Positions 8,321 to 18,334 of a stretch of 60,134 nt of DNA are shown piece by piece. The translations under genes were made by a program, and so were the position numbers. Below the pieces are notes generated by a model. That model was not told the DNA's origin and did not search any database. It saw nothing but the letters and a program-made list of their open reading frames with translations. The stretch is taken from positions 1 to 60,134 of the forward strand of contig NZ_JANUXZ010000008.1 in assembly GCF_024834055.1 (NCBI RefSeq), given 5' to 3'. This DNA comes from Corynebacterium sp. ES2730-CONJ. GTDB lineage: Bacteria; Actinomycetota; Actinomycetes; Mycobacteriales; Mycobacteriaceae. The first letter of the stretch is position 1, and each line of letters opens with the position of its first letter.

Positions 8321-9307
8321 TTAGGTGATAGCTAGCGGAGATACGAAATAATCTGCACTAGTTACCAGACCCTTGTGGAAGGAGAACACCCACATTCCAG
8401 CCTTTTTTACACGCGCTCGTGGGGGGTGGAAGTGTGGGGAATACTCTAGTTTCTTCATGGTGCCGATGAGCGCCTTTTTATCGAGACAGGATGCAATAGT
8501 CTTGTCGCGTTCGGGTAGCTCATGTGGGGATCCGGCGGTCAGTGGCAGGCTTAAAGCCTTGCTTGCAGGCTCGAGCGTCGCTTGACACCGTTTATTTTCA
8601 ACACTGATCAGACGGTCAGGGTGATAAGCCGCAATCAGGGGGGCTAGCATGGTAGCTTGTTTGAAGCCTGCGGGGCTGAGGGGTCGCGAGATGCTTCCGC
8701 CGTACCACGAAGAGGATGAGACGGTGTCGGCGTGCCTGATCAGAATGAGGCGCGAATCCGTTGGTTGTGATAGGTAGGTCAAGGCGGCATCGAGCACCTG
8801 ATGATCTGCGGAATAACTAAGCAGTTTGCGAGCCGCAGAGTCGGAGACCCAGCGCAGTTCATCGACCTCGTTATTGGCGACGAATGTGCCACCGATTACC
8901 TCGGCTAGCCAATAGTAGACAACCTTCGTGCGTTTTTTTAGAGGATAACTAATTCGCCCCAAAAGTTCTCCGAGCTTGATCTCGTAGCCTGTTTCTTCCG
9001 CGATTTCACGCACTGCGGTCATCGCGAGGGACTCGCCGGGATCCACTTTTCCTTTAGCGAGAGACCAGTCGTTAAGGTGAGGGCGGTGAATACACGCAAA
9101 TTCCACACGGCCCTTGCGATCGTGGCGCCATAAAACGGCGCCAGCAGCGAGAACAGGGGAATCGAATTCAGCAGCAGGAGTAGCTGGAATCTTTTGGAAC
9201 CGTCGCTCCAGGCGGTGCGGATTCGGGTTATGGGCAGGGTTATGTCGCTGTTGCGACGGAAGTTTTGACATAGTTCGTAGACAATCGGTAGATCGGGATT
9301 TTTTCAC
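8321..9307 (-). CDS. mutT1: NUDIX hydrolase fused to histidine phosphatase (MutT1-like)
   Basis: A 328-residue two-domain protein. The N-terminal NUDIX domain (about residues 50-180) carries the Nudix box, GKVDPGES...REIAEETG. The C-terminal domain starts at LILIRHADT (about 187), the phosphohistidine motif of the histidine phosphatase family, with RPLSPAG following. This matches mycobacterial MutT1, which sanitises 8-oxo-dGTP and diadenosine polyphosphates; the exact substrates here are inferred. GTG 9307 has AAAGGCG upstream and was chosen; ATG 9271 (MSKLPSQQ) is an alternative. The gene is divergent from gpsA. Confidence 0.87.
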   Translation of the reverse strand: MKKSRSTDCLRTMSKLPSQQRHNPAHNPNPHRLERRFQKIPATPAAEFDSPVLAAGAVLWRHDRKGRVEFACIHRPHLNDWSLAKGKVDPGESLAMTAVREIAEETGYEIKLGELLGRISYPLKKRTKVVYYWLAEVIGGTFVANNEVDELRWVSDSAARKLLSYSADHQVLDAALTYLSQPTDSRLILIRHADTVSSSSWYGGSISRPLSPAGFKQATMLAPLIAAYHPDRLISVENKRCQATLEPASKALSLPLTAGSPHELPERDKTIASCLDKKALIGTMKKLEYSPHFHPPRARVKKAGMWVFSFHKGLVTSADYFVSPLAIT

Positions 9308-9370
9308 GAAGGCTCGCCTTTAAGCCAAACGCCCAATTCAGCTTAGCTACTTCTACAACAAAGACAGGCA

Positions 9371-9397
9371 TTGACTCAGGCTTTTATCTACTAGACT
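9371..9397 (+). promoter_or_regulatory. gpsA-ddl promoter
   Basis: TTGACT (9371-9376) and TAGACT (9392-9397) are separated by 15 bp. The spacing is short, but both hexamers are good. Transcription would begin near 9404 and leave about 50 nt before gpsA. Confidence 0.5.
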
Positions 9398-9452
9398 GAC
9401 AATGTTGGGGCGCATGGCGCACCGAAGTGGTAGCAGCTGTGGAAAGGACGAC

Positions 9453-10478
9453 ATGCTCAAGATAGCCGTAATGGGTGCCGGAAGTTGGGGTACAACCATG
9501 GCCAAAATCGCAGCCGACGCTGGAAATGAGGTGGTGCTGTGGGCACGTCGAGAAGAGGTGGCAGAGTATATCAATACTCATCACCACAACCCTGACTATC
9601 TCAGCGATATCTACCTGCGCACTATTGTGGCTACTTCAGATGCTCGTGCAGCGATATCCGAGGCTGATATCGTAGTCTTCGCGGTTCCTAGTCAAACGCT
9701 GAGAGGCCATGTATTGACGTGGGCCGAGTTTATACCTTCGCATGCGCTGGTGGTTTCTCTGGCCAAGGGCGTGGAAAAGCAGACATTTATGCGCATGTCT
9801 GAAGTCATAGCTCAGGTTAGCGGTATTGATTCGCGCCGCATAGCGGTTCTCACCGGCCCTAATCTAGCTCGAGAAATAGCCCTTGAACAGCCCGCTGCTA
9901 CCGTTATTGCGTGCCCAGATGAGCACCACGCCCAAGTGATCCAAGAGGCTCTAGCTGCGCCTTATTTTCGCCCCTATACCAATACTGACGTCGTTGGATG
10001 CGAAATTTCAGGGGCATGTAAGAATGTCATTGCTCTAGCTTGCGGTATGGCGGCGGGGCGGGACCTAGGAGAAAATACACTCGCTACCTTGATTACTCGG
10101 GGCCTGGCGGAAATCTCCAGGCTGGGCATCGCCCTCGGAGCTAATCCGCTCACCTTCGCTGGGCTTGCCGGCATGGGGGACCTAGTGGCCACCTGTTCCT
10201 CGCCCTTGTCGCGCAATCGCACCTTCGGTGATCGCTTAGGGCGCGGCGCCAGTTTGGAGCAAGCTCGTGCAGCCACGCACGGTCAAGTAGCTGAAGGGGT
10301 CACGTCCTCAGCCTCGGTCTATGAATTAGCTCAATCAATGGGGGTTGAGATGCCGATTAGTCAAGCGGTATACGCCGTGTGCCACAAGGGGATGACAGTG
10401 GAAGAGATGGTGGGGCAACTCATGGGTCGCTCAAAGAAAAGTGAGCACGAGAATTCGGGGTATAGTAATCAGCTGTGA
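9453..10478 (+). CDS. gpsA: NAD(P)-dependent glycerol-3-phosphate dehydrogenase
   Basis: A 341-residue cytoplasmic enzyme that reduces dihydroxyacetone phosphate to sn-glycerol-3-phosphate for phospholipid synthesis. The Rossmann motif GAGSWGT sits at residues 8-14. SLAKGVEK and LTGPNLA follow, then the catalytic-lysine region [15 protein letters not shown] (about 190-205). [12 protein letters not shown] and SRNRTFG mark the C-terminal helical domain. ATG 9453 has AAAGGAC just upstream and aligns with the family start, so the longer frame from 9402 is leader. Its stop overlaps the ddl start (GTGA), indicating translational coupling. Confidence 0.96.
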   Translation: MLKIAVMGAGSWGTTMAKIAADAGNEVVLWARREEVAEYINTHHHNPDYLSDIYLRTIVATSDARAAISEADIVVFAVPSQTLRGHVLTWAEFIPSHALVVSLAKGVEKQTFMRMSEVIAQVSGIDSRRIAVLTGPNLAREIALEQPAATVIACPDEHHAQVIQEALAAPYFRPYTNTDVVGCEISGACKNVIALACGMAAGRDLGENTLATLITRGLAEISRLGIALGANPLTFAGLAGMGDLVATCSSPLSRNRTFGDRLGRGASLEQARAATHGQVAEGVTSSASVYELAQSMGVEMPISQAVYAVCHKGMTVEEMVGQLMGRSKKSEHENSGYSNQL

Positions 10479-11557
10479 TTGCAACCGATTCCCGAATTAA
10501 GATCGCCGTGATTTACGGTGGGCGTAGCTCCGAGCATTCCATCTCCTGTGTTTCCGCTGGAGCGATTATGCAGCATCTCGATCCCAGTCGCTTCGAGATT
10601 ATTCCCCTGGGGATTACTCAAGACGGCACATGGACCGTGGGGGAGAGTGATCCTCGTAACTTGCTCATTCAAGGTAGAACGCTTCCTAAAGTGCAGCTCA
10701 AGGAGGAGATCAGGCTTGCTCATACTCCCGCTAACAAAGGCGAGATTCGCTACCTAGATGGCCGCCTGTATGCGCGTGTAGATGTCATTTTTCCAGTTCT
10801 GCACGGTCCCTACGGAGAGGACGGCACAATTCAGGGTTTCTTTGACTTATCGGGAATTCCCTATGTCGGCTGCGGGGTCTTGGCTTCGGCGTGCAGCATG
10901 GATAAGGAATACACCAAGCGCATCCTCGGCGCGGCAGGGCTGCCGGTAGGCCGTGAGAAGGTTCTCGGCCCGGGAGAGATCTTGAGCGCCACAGACAGGG
11001 ACAGTCTTGGCCTGCCTGCTTTCGTTAAACCCGCACGCGGAGGTTCATCGATCGGTATCTCTCGGATTGAGTCATGGGAAGAACTCGATCAAGCCCTCAT
11101 CGAGGCTCGCCAATACGATGCGAAGGTCGTCATTGAATCGGAGATCATCGGCAGTGAAATCGAATGCGGAGTCCTCGAAAACGCGGAGGGCACCCTGCGC
11201 GCCTCTGTGCCTGCTCAGCTTGTGGACACCGATGCCAGCGAGGGCGGATTTTATGATTTTGACACCAAATATCTCGACAGTGTTGTCAGCGCAGTCATTC
11301 CCGCCGCGATCCCACACAACCACACCGCGGAGATCCAACGCCTGGCAATCGAGGCATTTAAAGCGCTTGACTGCACTGGACTTGCTCGAGTCGACTTCTT
11401 CCTAACCGATCATGGTCCAGTTATTAATGAAATCAACACCATGCCAGGTTTCACCCCTATTTCCATGTATCCCCAAGTGCTTGCGGCATCGGGTGTCGAC
11501 TATCCAGAACTCCTCGAAATTCTCATTGACCACGCTCTGAACTGTAATAGACGCTGA
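10475..11557 (+). CDS. ddl: D-alanine--D-alanine ligase
   Basis: A 360-residue ATP-grasp enzyme that makes the D-Ala-D-Ala dipeptide of peptidoglycan precursors. Near the N-terminus [15 protein letters not shown] is the family signature. [12 protein letters not shown] (about 109-120) and [14 protein letters not shown] (ATP-binding, about 181-194) follow. The metal-binding end reads [15 protein letters not shown] (about 316-330). The start is GTG 10475 inside the gpsA stop, a four-base overlap. A weak hairpin follows the stop. Confidence 0.96.
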   Translation: MIATDSRIKIAVIYGGRSSEHSISCVSAGAIMQHLDPSRFEIIPLGITQDGTWTVGESDPRNLLIQGRTLPKVQLKEEIRLAHTPANKGEIRYLDGRLYARVDVIFPVLHGPYGEDGTIQGFFDLSGIPYVGCGVLASACSMDKEYTKRILGAAGLPVGREKVLGPGEILSATDRDSLGLPAFVKPARGGSSIGISRIESWEELDQALIEARQYDAKVVIESEIIGSEIECGVLENAEGTLRASVPAQLVDTDASEGGFYDFDTKYLDSVVSAVIPAAIPHNHTAEIQRLAIEAFKALDCTGLARVDFFLTDHGPVINEINTMPGFTPISMYPQVLAASGVDYPELLEILIDHALNCNRR

Positions 11558-11587
11558 ACCCCTCACGCCCTCTAAAACCCCACGAAT

Positions 11588-11616
11588 CCACCTCCAAAAA
11601 CTAGACCAAGAGGTGG
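11588..11616. terminator. possible terminator after ddl
   Basis: The stem CCACCTC/GAGGTGG has a 15-nt loop and is followed by CTTCTCC. The pyrimidine tail is weak. It sits between convergent ddl and the DUF3515 gene. Confidence 0.4.
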
Positions 11617-11622
11617 CTTCTC

Positions 11623-12555
11623 CTAGAGGTGATGCGATATAGCTTGCGATATCGCAACTAGCGCCGCATTCCCGCGCGCTTGAGGGATATGGGCGGCAAC
11701 TACCTGGCTCTTATTGATCGCATACCAGGTGCTCGCAGTGGTACCGTTGCCCACAATGACGTCTTCAAACCACACGATATCGTTAACCTGCTGCAAGACA
11801 GCGCCCGCCGTATAATTCTGGGGATATTCCACCCCACATCGCACCACGATTGCCTCTTCACCGGGTGCGGACCACGCCACCATTTCTGTCCCCAGATCGG
11901 TGGTACTGCGCCTATAACCGCTATCTAAATCATTCGGCAAAGCGGCAAGCACCTCCTGGCATGCCGCTTTTTGTTGCGGCCCTACAGCACTAGAGAGTCC
12001 ACTCAGGGGGATAGGATTGGGTGGAAATTCTTGGTGGGGAATTATCGCAACAGCGGCTGCAATATCCTCCAGGGGATGAGGGTGATCACCGAGGGATAGA
12101 TCGTCGGCAGTGATAGCGATTATTTTTGCACGATTGACGCTGTACCACGTTTTAAGGGTTGACGCTGGCGTGGCATCTGATACTTCAAGCCATCGAGTAC
12201 CGCCGACCTCAACTATATTGCTCAGTGACGTGTATTGACGTGGTAAATTCACCCCACACCGGGCTGTGATCCGCTCGAGGGAAGACGAGCTCCAGGCTGC
12301 TGCCCCAGGTGGGATCGGGGCCACTATATCAGCGCGAGGATGTCCTAATACCGAGGTTGGTAGCGCTGCAAGAAATTCTTCACACTCGATCGAGCTAGAT
12401 TCTGGAGTGTCCAAGGTGGACATGGCCACCGGCTGATGAGCACTGTGGTTATAGACCATCTTGGCTCCCACTAGAACAGCTACCATAAACGACATAGCCA
12501 AGATCAAGGCGATGACAATGGGTAGGGGTCGCACTGGCATGGGGGATGATTGCAT
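11623..12555 (-). CDS. membrane-anchored DUF3515 protein with two tandem DUF3515 domains
   Basis: A 310-residue protein with one N-terminal membrane segment (about residues 10-35) and an extracytoplasmic body. The body holds two copies of the same domain. Copy 1 (about 56-170) runs C-EEFLAALP ... ARCGVNLPRQYT ... RWLEV ... TWYSVNRAKI. Copy 2 (about 198-310) runs C-QEVLAALP ... VRCGVEYPQNYT ... WFEDV ... TWYAINKSQV. DUF3515 is an actinobacterial family of unknown function, normally single-domain and typically next to ddl and thiL, as here. The duplication is unusual. ATG 12555 is the natural start before the membrane helix. Confidence 0.85.
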   Translation of the reverse strand: MQSSPMPVRPLPIVIALILAMSFMVAVLVGAKMVYNHSAHQPVAMSTLDTPESSSIECEEFLAALPTSVLGHPRADIVAPIPPGAAAWSSSSLERITARCGVNLPRQYTSLSNIVEVGGTRWLEVSDATPASTLKTWYSVNRAKIIAITADDLSLGDHPHPLEDIAAAVAIIPHQEFPPNPIPLSGLSSAVGPQQKAACQEVLAALPNDLDSGYRRSTTDLGTEMVAWSAPGEEAIVVRCGVEYPQNYTAGAVLQQVNDIVWFEDVIVGNGTTASTWYAINKSQVVAAHIPQARGNAALVAISQAISHHL

Positions 12556-12774
12556 AGTGAAAAATCATAGTCGGCTCGTACCGGAAAACCTCAAGGTACT
12601 TCTCGACATAGCGGGATATAGGCCACACTTCTGCATCAGATGGTGGCGCTTGTCATTGTTATCATCAATAATATTAAAAGATTATTTTAGGTAGATGAAC
12701 AACAGTACCTTCGGGGTTAACCTCTATAGAGCACCCGATAACAGACCACTAGCCTTTTCAACCAAGAGAGAACA

Positions 12775-13749
12775 ATGGAAGACGGAAAAGACCCTAAAAA
12801 CCCCACCCTCTCGGAAGTCGGCGAGAAAGCCGTCATCGACACCATTCTGCGCACTGCTCCCAGCACCCGTAATGGGGACGACGCCGCAGTACTTGATTAC
12901 GGCGCCCCCAACTCGAGGATGGTGGTCACCACCGATATGTTGGTTGAGGAACGGCACTTCACCAAAGAATGGTCCAATCCAGCTGAAATCGGACGCAAGG
13001 CTATAACCCAGAATTTTGCCGACGTCGAGGCCATGGGTGCTCGCCCCGTAGCAGCTCTTCTGTCGCTGTCAGCACCCGGGTTTACCCGACTGCAATTCGT
13101 TTCCGAATTAGCCCGCGGCATCAACGAACGTATCAGTGATTACGGCGCTGAACTCATCGGCGGAGATATGACCGACGGTGAGTATATCGTGATCTCAGTA
13201 ACCGCTATCGGTCAACTCGGAGGACCACTCGAACCGCTCCATCTCCGCAACGCCCGCCCTGGACAAATCGTGGTCGCTTCTGGAGGAATCGGTGAATCCG
13301 CCACCGGTCATGCCCTGCTTGCTCGTCTCGGACGCGAAGCAGCTCTGCCAGAATTCGAATCCCTGCTCCGTGCCCATTGCTCCACCATCATGCCCCCAGG
13401 ACGCGGCTACGTTGCTCGCTCGGCGGGGGTGAGCGCCATGACAGATAACTCCGACGGACTCGTGCGCGATATCCACGCCATCGCGGCGAAATCGAAGGTT
13501 GCAATCAATCTGGACTCCCAGGCTATTGGCCCCACTGAAGATATTATGCGCGCCTGCGAGATTCTCGAGGAAGACCCGTGGAAATTTGTCCTCAGCGGCG
13601 GCGAAGACCACACCCTCATTGGCACCACCTTCGGTCCCGCTCCTACTGGCTTCCGCGCCATTGGTACCGTGCTGAGCCATCACCCCCAGGGCCTCGTCAC
13701 GGTTGATTCAGCACCTCCGCGCTACCAGGAAGGATGGGGAAGCTTTTAA
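12775..13749 (+). CDS. thiL: thiamine-monophosphate kinase
   Basis: A 324-residue cytoplasmic kinase that converts thiamine phosphate to thiamine diphosphate. It has the PurM-like fold signatures GDDAAV (about 26-31), TTDMLVEERHF (about 45-55), NFADVEAMGARP (about 79-90), GGDMTDG and the C-terminal SGGEDHTL. The N-terminal EKAVIDTIL segment is typical of the family. AGAGAG-like sequence precedes ATG 12775. It heads a run of closely spaced genes (ung starts 14 bp after the stop). No TPP riboswitch is visible in the AT-rich divergent spacer upstream. Confidence 0.95.
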   Translation: MEDGKDPKNPTLSEVGEKAVIDTILRTAPSTRNGDDAAVLDYGAPNSRMVVTTDMLVEERHFTKEWSNPAEIGRKAITQNFADVEAMGARPVAALLSLSAPGFTRLQFVSELARGINERISDYGAELIGGDMTDGEYIVISVTAIGQLGGPLEPLHLRNARPGQIVVASGGIGESATGHALLARLGREAALPEFESLLRAHCSTIMPPGRGYVARSAGVSAMTDNSDGLVRDIHAIAAKSKVAINLDSQAIGPTEDIMRACEILEEDPWKFVLSGGEDHTLIGTTFGPAPTGFRAIGTVLSHHPQGLVTVDSAPPRYQEGWGSF

Positions 13750-13763
13750 CACAAGGGGGAAAC

Positions 13764-14450
13764 GTGACCTATTTTGAAGAAATAAACATCCACCCCAGCT
13801 GGCGTGAGCCGCTACGCGAAATAGCTCCGCTCATCAATGCCATGGGGGAGTTCCTGCAGCGCGAAGAGGAAGCAGGAATTCCCATCGCGCCGCCAGCGCA
13901 TCTACGCTGGCGGGCACTACAAACTCCACTCGCTAGCACCAATGTCCTCATTATTGGACAAGACCCCTATCCCACTCCAGGGCACGCACAAGGGCTGGCT
14001 TTCAGCATAGCCCCAGAGATCTGGCCACCAGCTCGAAGTCTCAGCAATATCTTTCGCGAACTCAGCGACGATCTCTCCATCCCCCAACCAACAACCGGAG
14101 ACCTCAGTGCCTGGCAGCAGCAGGGCGTTATGCTGCTGAACACGGTGTTGACAGTGCGGGCCGAGGCCAACGGAGCCGGATCCCATCGCAATAAAGGCTG
14201 GGAACACATCACTGCGCATATCGTGGATACTCTCATCAACCGCCAGCAGCCACTTGTGGCCATCCTCTGGGGCCGCGAAGCCCAGAAACTTAGCCCCCAC
14301 TTTGCTGGGCATCCGGATAGTATGGTTATCTCTTCACCACATCCCTCACCGCTATCGGCGCGCCGGGGATTTTTTGGCTCTCGGCCGTTTTCTCGGGCAA
14401 ATGAATATTTGCGCGACCACAAACTGCCCCCCGTTGAGTGGCAGTTGTAG
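13764..14450 (+). CDS. ung: uracil-DNA glycosylase
   Basis: A 228-residue family 1 UDG that removes uracil from DNA to start base-excision repair. The water-activating motif is GQDPYPTPGHAQGLAFS (about residues 68-84). LLNTVLTV follows in the middle of the protein. The C-terminal loop HPSPLSARRGFFGSRPFS carries the catalytic His and the DNA-intercalating Leu. I chose GTG 13764 (MTYFEEI) because AGGGGG lies just upstream and it matches family starts; an in-frame ATG at 13734 would overlap thiL. Confidence 0.95.
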   Translation: MTYFEEINIHPSWREPLREIAPLINAMGEFLQREEEAGIPIAPPAHLRWRALQTPLASTNVLIIGQDPYPTPGHAQGLAFSIAPEIWPPARSLSNIFRELSDDLSIPQPTTGDLSAWQQQGVMLLNTVLTVRAEANGAGSHRNKGWEHITAHIVDTLINRQQPLVAILWGREAQKLSPHFAGHPDSMVISSPHPSPLSARRGFFGSRPFSRANEYLRDHKLPPVEWQL

Positions 14451-14462
14451 AATGAAAACTCT

Positions 14463-16211
14463 ATGTCACAATTATTGAGCCTTGATGCCATGGCCCTCAC
14501 GGGCTGGGTGCGGCGCGCCGCGAGTGAATTGGAAATCCGTCGCGAGGAGATCAACGCACTCAATGTCTTCCCCGTCCCCGATGCAGACACCGGCTCTAAT
14601 ATGGCTCACACCATGCTAGCCGCACTCACCGAGGTGGACCGCCTCGACGGCGAGGACCAACACGATATCGCACTTGTTAGCGCAGCCCTAGCTCGAGGCG
14701 CAACACTTGGAGCACGGGGCAACTCGGGCTTGGTCCTCAGTCAAGTTCTCCGTGGAATCGCCCAATACGCTCGAGACGAAGGCGTGTCGGGCCCCCACAT
14801 AAAAAAGGCACTTGAAGCTGGATATACCTTTGCGATGGGAGCAATCGCTCAACCGGTAGAGGGCACAGTGATTACGGTGTTGCGCGCTGCGTCGGTAGCT
14901 GCAAATCAAACCGATGACCACGATCTTATGGCTATTGTCACAGCAGCCACACAAGCTGCGCGCCGCGCTCTTGAACGGACGCCATCGCAACTGCAAGCGC
15001 TTCGCGACGCAGGTGTCGTTGATGCAGGGGGGCAGGGATTAATCGTGATCCTCGAGTCGCTATGTTGGATAGTTGCCAGCTCTCGTAAGCCGCGACACAA
15101 AGAGACTGAGATTTCCGAATATCAGGTGGGAGTGGACACCCTCGCTCAACTTGCTGGCGCACAGCGCGTGGAGGAAGCGCCCGCGAGAAAACCGGTGCCT
15201 CGAGGGAATTTTGGACAGCCCGAGGGGCTGGCGGAAATTCTTAACCCGCAGCGCATGCCTTCGCACGACCTACCAGCTTCCAGCCCGCACGAAGACATGA
15301 CTAGTAGTTATTTGGAAGTTATGTTTATGCTTCGGGGCTGTCACCCTCAGGTTATCCGTGACAACCTGGAACCGCTTGGTGATAGCGTGGTCATTGCCAG
15401 TCTCGATAACGCAGGGGATGCTCACCGTGTGCACATACATTCGCATCATGCAGGTAAGGTCATCGAGCTCGCTTTTGCGCTGGGCGGGGTCTCGCAGCTG
15501 CGTCTGGAGGCCCTGCCGGATATCTCTACCCCTGCGCTAAGCTCGCGCGTCATTCTCGCGATTACTCCGCCAGGTGAATTAGCGAAGCTATACGAGCGTT
15601 CGGGGGTACAGGTCGTCGCGGTCGACTCAAGTGCCGATATCGTCTACACCGTAGTGTCAGCTGCACGAGCTACGCAGGCTGATGAGATTATTCTACTGCC
15701 CAACGGATTCTTGGAAAAAGCCCAGTTGAGCGCCGTTGAGCGCGCAGGCTACGCTTTCGAGCAAACCCTGCTGATTGTGCCTACCGGCGCCGTGGTGCGA
15801 GGGCTTGCGGCAGTTGCCGTCCATGATCCCGCTCAGCCACTCGCGGTCGATGGATACGCCATGGCAGAAGCGATCAACGCCATGGAGTATATGCGGGTCA
15901 GACAGGCCGATAAGGCGCGTCTGACATCTGTGGGTGCGTGCGCAAAAGGTGACTATTTAGGCGTAGCTTCCCGCGATATCCGGAGCATCTCCGATACATT
16001 CCTTGACGCGATCATATCCTGCTGCCGCATACTCATCCGCGATAACACTGAACAATTGACGGTGCTGATCGATGCCTCCATGGCCGCGCATATAGATCAC
16101 GAGAGTATTCTCGCCGCCTTACCGAAACGCCCGAAGGCCACCTTGCCCCTGGAATTGACTCTTTATATTGGGAGCGACTTCGGGTCACTCGCCGAAATTG
16201 GCGCTGAATAG
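14463..16211 (+). CDS. DAK2-domain phosphatase-like protein (YloV/FakA type)
   Basis: A 582-residue cytoplasmic protein. The N-terminal DAK2 domain (about 1-200) has NVFPVPDADTGSNM, the Mg-ATP-binding aspartate cluster, then GARGNSGLVLSQ and DAGVVDAGGQGL. The C-terminal half is the DegV-like/Fak-associated region (LPNGFLEKAQ and following). In Firmicutes FakA phosphorylates FakB-bound fatty acids; whether the actinobacterial homologue does so is not established. The gene sits 12 bp after ung and 10 bp before the recG start and is probably co-transcribed with both. Confidence 0.88.
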   Translation: MSQLLSLDAMALTGWVRRAASELEIRREEINALNVFPVPDADTGSNMAHTMLAALTEVDRLDGEDQHDIALVSAALARGATLGARGNSGLVLSQVLRGIAQYARDEGVSGPHIKKALEAGYTFAMGAIAQPVEGTVITVLRAASVAANQTDDHDLMAIVTAATQAARRALERTPSQLQALRDAGVVDAGGQGLIVILESLCWIVASSRKPRHKETEISEYQVGVDTLAQLAGAQRVEEAPARKPVPRGNFGQPEGLAEILNPQRMPSHDLPASSPHEDMTSSYLEVMFMLRGCHPQVIRDNLEPLGDSVVIASLDNAGDAHRVHIHSHHAGKVIELAFALGGVSQLRLEALPDISTPALSSRVILAITPPGELAKLYERSGVQVVAVDSSADIVYTVVSAARATQADEIILLPNGFLEKAQLSAVERAGYAFEQTLLIVPTGAVVRGLAAVAVHDPAQPLAVDGYAMAEAINAMEYMRVRQADKARLTSVGACAKGDYLGVASRDIRSISDTFLDAIISCCRILIRDNTEQLTVLIDASMAAHIDHESILAALPKRPKATLPLELTLYIGSDFGSLAEIGAE

Positions 16212-16221
16212 GACAGTTGCG

Positions 16222-18333
16222 ATGCCCATTAGTTGGACTGACACCCGCCCCTTGAATTCGCTCTTACCCGCGAAAGAGGCTCGCGCCATCAAAAAGCATT
16301 TGGGTTATTCCACTGCCAACGAACTCCTCGGACACTTGCCACGCAGCTTTGCAACTCGCCATTCGCCGATGAGTATGGATAGTCTTACCGAGGGCGATAT
16401 CGTGACCTGTATCGGGGTGATCCAGTCGGTTTCCGTTAATGATACAGGGCGCACCTTTGTCCTTACTGCCACTATTTACGATGGGCAACGACAGATCACG
16501 GCCGTGTTTTTCAGGGTGCGATGGTTACAAAAAGTCCTGCACGAAGGCGTGGTAGCACTTTTTACAGGGAAACTGAAATATTTTCGCGGCGAAGCCCAGT
16601 TGCAGCACCCCGACTATGTCATCTTGGATAAAGCCGCATTAACCAGCGATCCAGACTCCGATACGGTTTATGATGACGAGGGTGACTGTAGTCGCTATAT
16701 AGCGCATCTTGAGACCATTCCGATCTATCCAGCAACGAAAAATCTTCCCACGTGGCGCATTGCTGCCGCAATTGCTGAAGTCCTCAGGCGCACTCCCCAC
16801 ATATCAGATCCCCTAGCTGCCTATATCCCTCCCGGATTCCCCAGCCTCGACGCAGCTATTAGGGGATTGCACCAGGATCCACAAACGAAACCTAGCTATT
16901 ATCGTGATCGTTTTGCCTTCGATGAGGCTCTAGCCCTGGCTACCGTCATGGCCACCCGACGCCAAGAATCTCGCGCTCGGCTAGCTCCTCGCCTCGAGCA
17001 CATTCCCAATGCCTCCGCTGCGCAACTCATCGTTAGCCTTCCGTATGCTCTTACTGACGGACAACGATCAGTCATAGCCGACATAGCCGCTGATCTCACC
17101 CTCGAGCACCCGATGCAACGTCTGCTCCAAGGTGAAGTGGGCTCAGGTAAAACCGTGGTGAGCCTGGTTGCCATGCTGCAGGCAATCGACAACGGCAAGC
17201 AGTGTGCGCTTTTGGCGCCAACGGAAGTTTTAGCTCACCAACACGCACGCAGCCTTAAGGATCTTCTAGATCTTGCGGGGCTGGATGATATTGCGGTCAC
17301 CGTATTGAGCTCGGGTATGCCAATCGCACAGCGTCGGCAAGCGTTGCTTGACTGCGTCTCGGGGCAAGCAGATATCGTTGTGGGAACCCACGCCCTCATT
17401 CAAGAATCCGTCGAATTCTTTGACCTTGGGTTTTGCGTCGTTGACGAGCAGCACCGGTTCGGTGTGGAACAGCGTGACGCCCTGCGTAGCAAGGGAAAAA
17501 ACGGCCTAACGCCCCATCTGCTTGTTATGACAGCGACACCCATCCCACGGACCGTGGCGATGACGCACTTCGGCGATCTCAGTAGTTCGGTACTAAGAGA
17601 ACTACCCCAGGGGAGAAAACCAATCAAGAGCTTTTGCGTACCAACGTGGCTAGAGGCCTGGACCAAGAGGATGTGGGAGGTGGTTCGCGAACAAATAGCA
17701 TCGGGGCATCAGGTTTATGTGGTGTGCCCCCGAGTGCACAAGGAGGGTGGGGTGCTAGAAACCCACGCCCAACTCAGCTCTCATCAACTGAGCGATTTCA
17801 CAGTGGAATGTCTCTACGGCTCTCTCGCACCACGCGATAAAGATGACATTATGAAGCGCTTCGCGCAAGGCGATATAGATGCTCTGGTGTCCACAACGGT
17901 CATTGAGGTAGGTATCGATGTTGCTAATGCTACCGTTATGATCGTGTTGGAGGCAGACCACTTCGGCGCCTCTCAGTTGCATCAACTGCGAGGGCGGGTT
18001 GGGCGTGGTGGCAATGCCTCACACTGTTTTTTCGTCACCGAAGCTGAGCAGGAGAGTGCTAGTTTTATGCGCATTAAACAACTCAGTGAAACGACCGATG
18101 GTTTTGAGGTAGCCGACCTAGACCTGAGCATGCGTCGTGAAGGCGATGTTCTGGGCAGCGCCCAGTCGGGGACGAGACGCGCAGTTCGCTACCTCGATCT
18201 GTTACACCATGCACATCTCATCGAGCATGCTAACGCTCGCGCGCGTGATCTTGTGGAGGAGAACCCCCGCCTCGCCCAGCTTCTGACATCCCGCTACACA
18301 GAGCACGATCGGGACTATCTCGAAAAGAGTTAA
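16222..18333 (+). CDS. recG: ATP-dependent DNA helicase RecG
   Basis: A 703-residue superfamily 2 helicase that regresses stalled forks and branch-migrates Holliday junctions. An N-terminal wedge/OB domain (about 1-270) includes ATIYDGQRQITAVFF. Helicase motifs follow: Walker A GEVGSGKT, PTEVLAHQHA, VGTHALIQ, the DExH box VVDEQHRFGVEQR, TATPIPRT and, in the second lobe, VSTTVIEVGIDV and QLRGRVGRG. The start ATG 16222 has AGGACAG upstream and matches the family N-terminus; the frame continues upstream into the DAK2 gene. Confidence 0.96.
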   Translation: MPISWTDTRPLNSLLPAKEARAIKKHLGYSTANELLGHLPRSFATRHSPMSMDSLTEGDIVTCIGVIQSVSVNDTGRTFVLTATIYDGQRQITAVFFRVRWLQKVLHEGVVALFTGKLKYFRGEAQLQHPDYVILDKAALTSDPDSDTVYDDEGDCSRYIAHLETIPIYPATKNLPTWRIAAAIAEVLRRTPHISDPLAAYIPPGFPSLDAAIRGLHQDPQTKPSYYRDRFAFDEALALATVMATRRQESRARLAPRLEHIPNASAAQLIVSLPYALTDGQRSVIADIAADLTLEHPMQRLLQGEVGSGKTVVSLVAMLQAIDNGKQCALLAPTEVLAHQHARSLKDLLDLAGLDDIAVTVLSSGMPIAQRRQALLDCVSGQADIVVGTHALIQESVEFFDLGFCVVDEQHRFGVEQRDALRSKGKNGLTPHLLVMTATPIPRTVAMTHFGDLSSSVLRELPQGRKPIKSFCVPTWLEAWTKRMWEVVREQIASGHQVYVVCPRVHKEGGVLETHAQLSSHQLSDFTVECLYGSLAPRDKDDIMKRFAQGDIDALVSTTVIEVGIDVANATVMIVLEADHFGASQLHQLRGRVGRGGNASHCFFVTEAEQESASFMRIKQLSETTDGFEVADLDLSMRREGDVLGSAQSGTRRAVRYLDLLHHAHLIEHANARARDLVEENPRLAQLLTSRYTEHDRDYLEKS

Positions 18334-18334
18334 A

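Noticed and set aside
13195..13683. A 162-codon open frame antisense to thiL
   Set aside because: It lies wholly inside a well-supported gene and has no family features.
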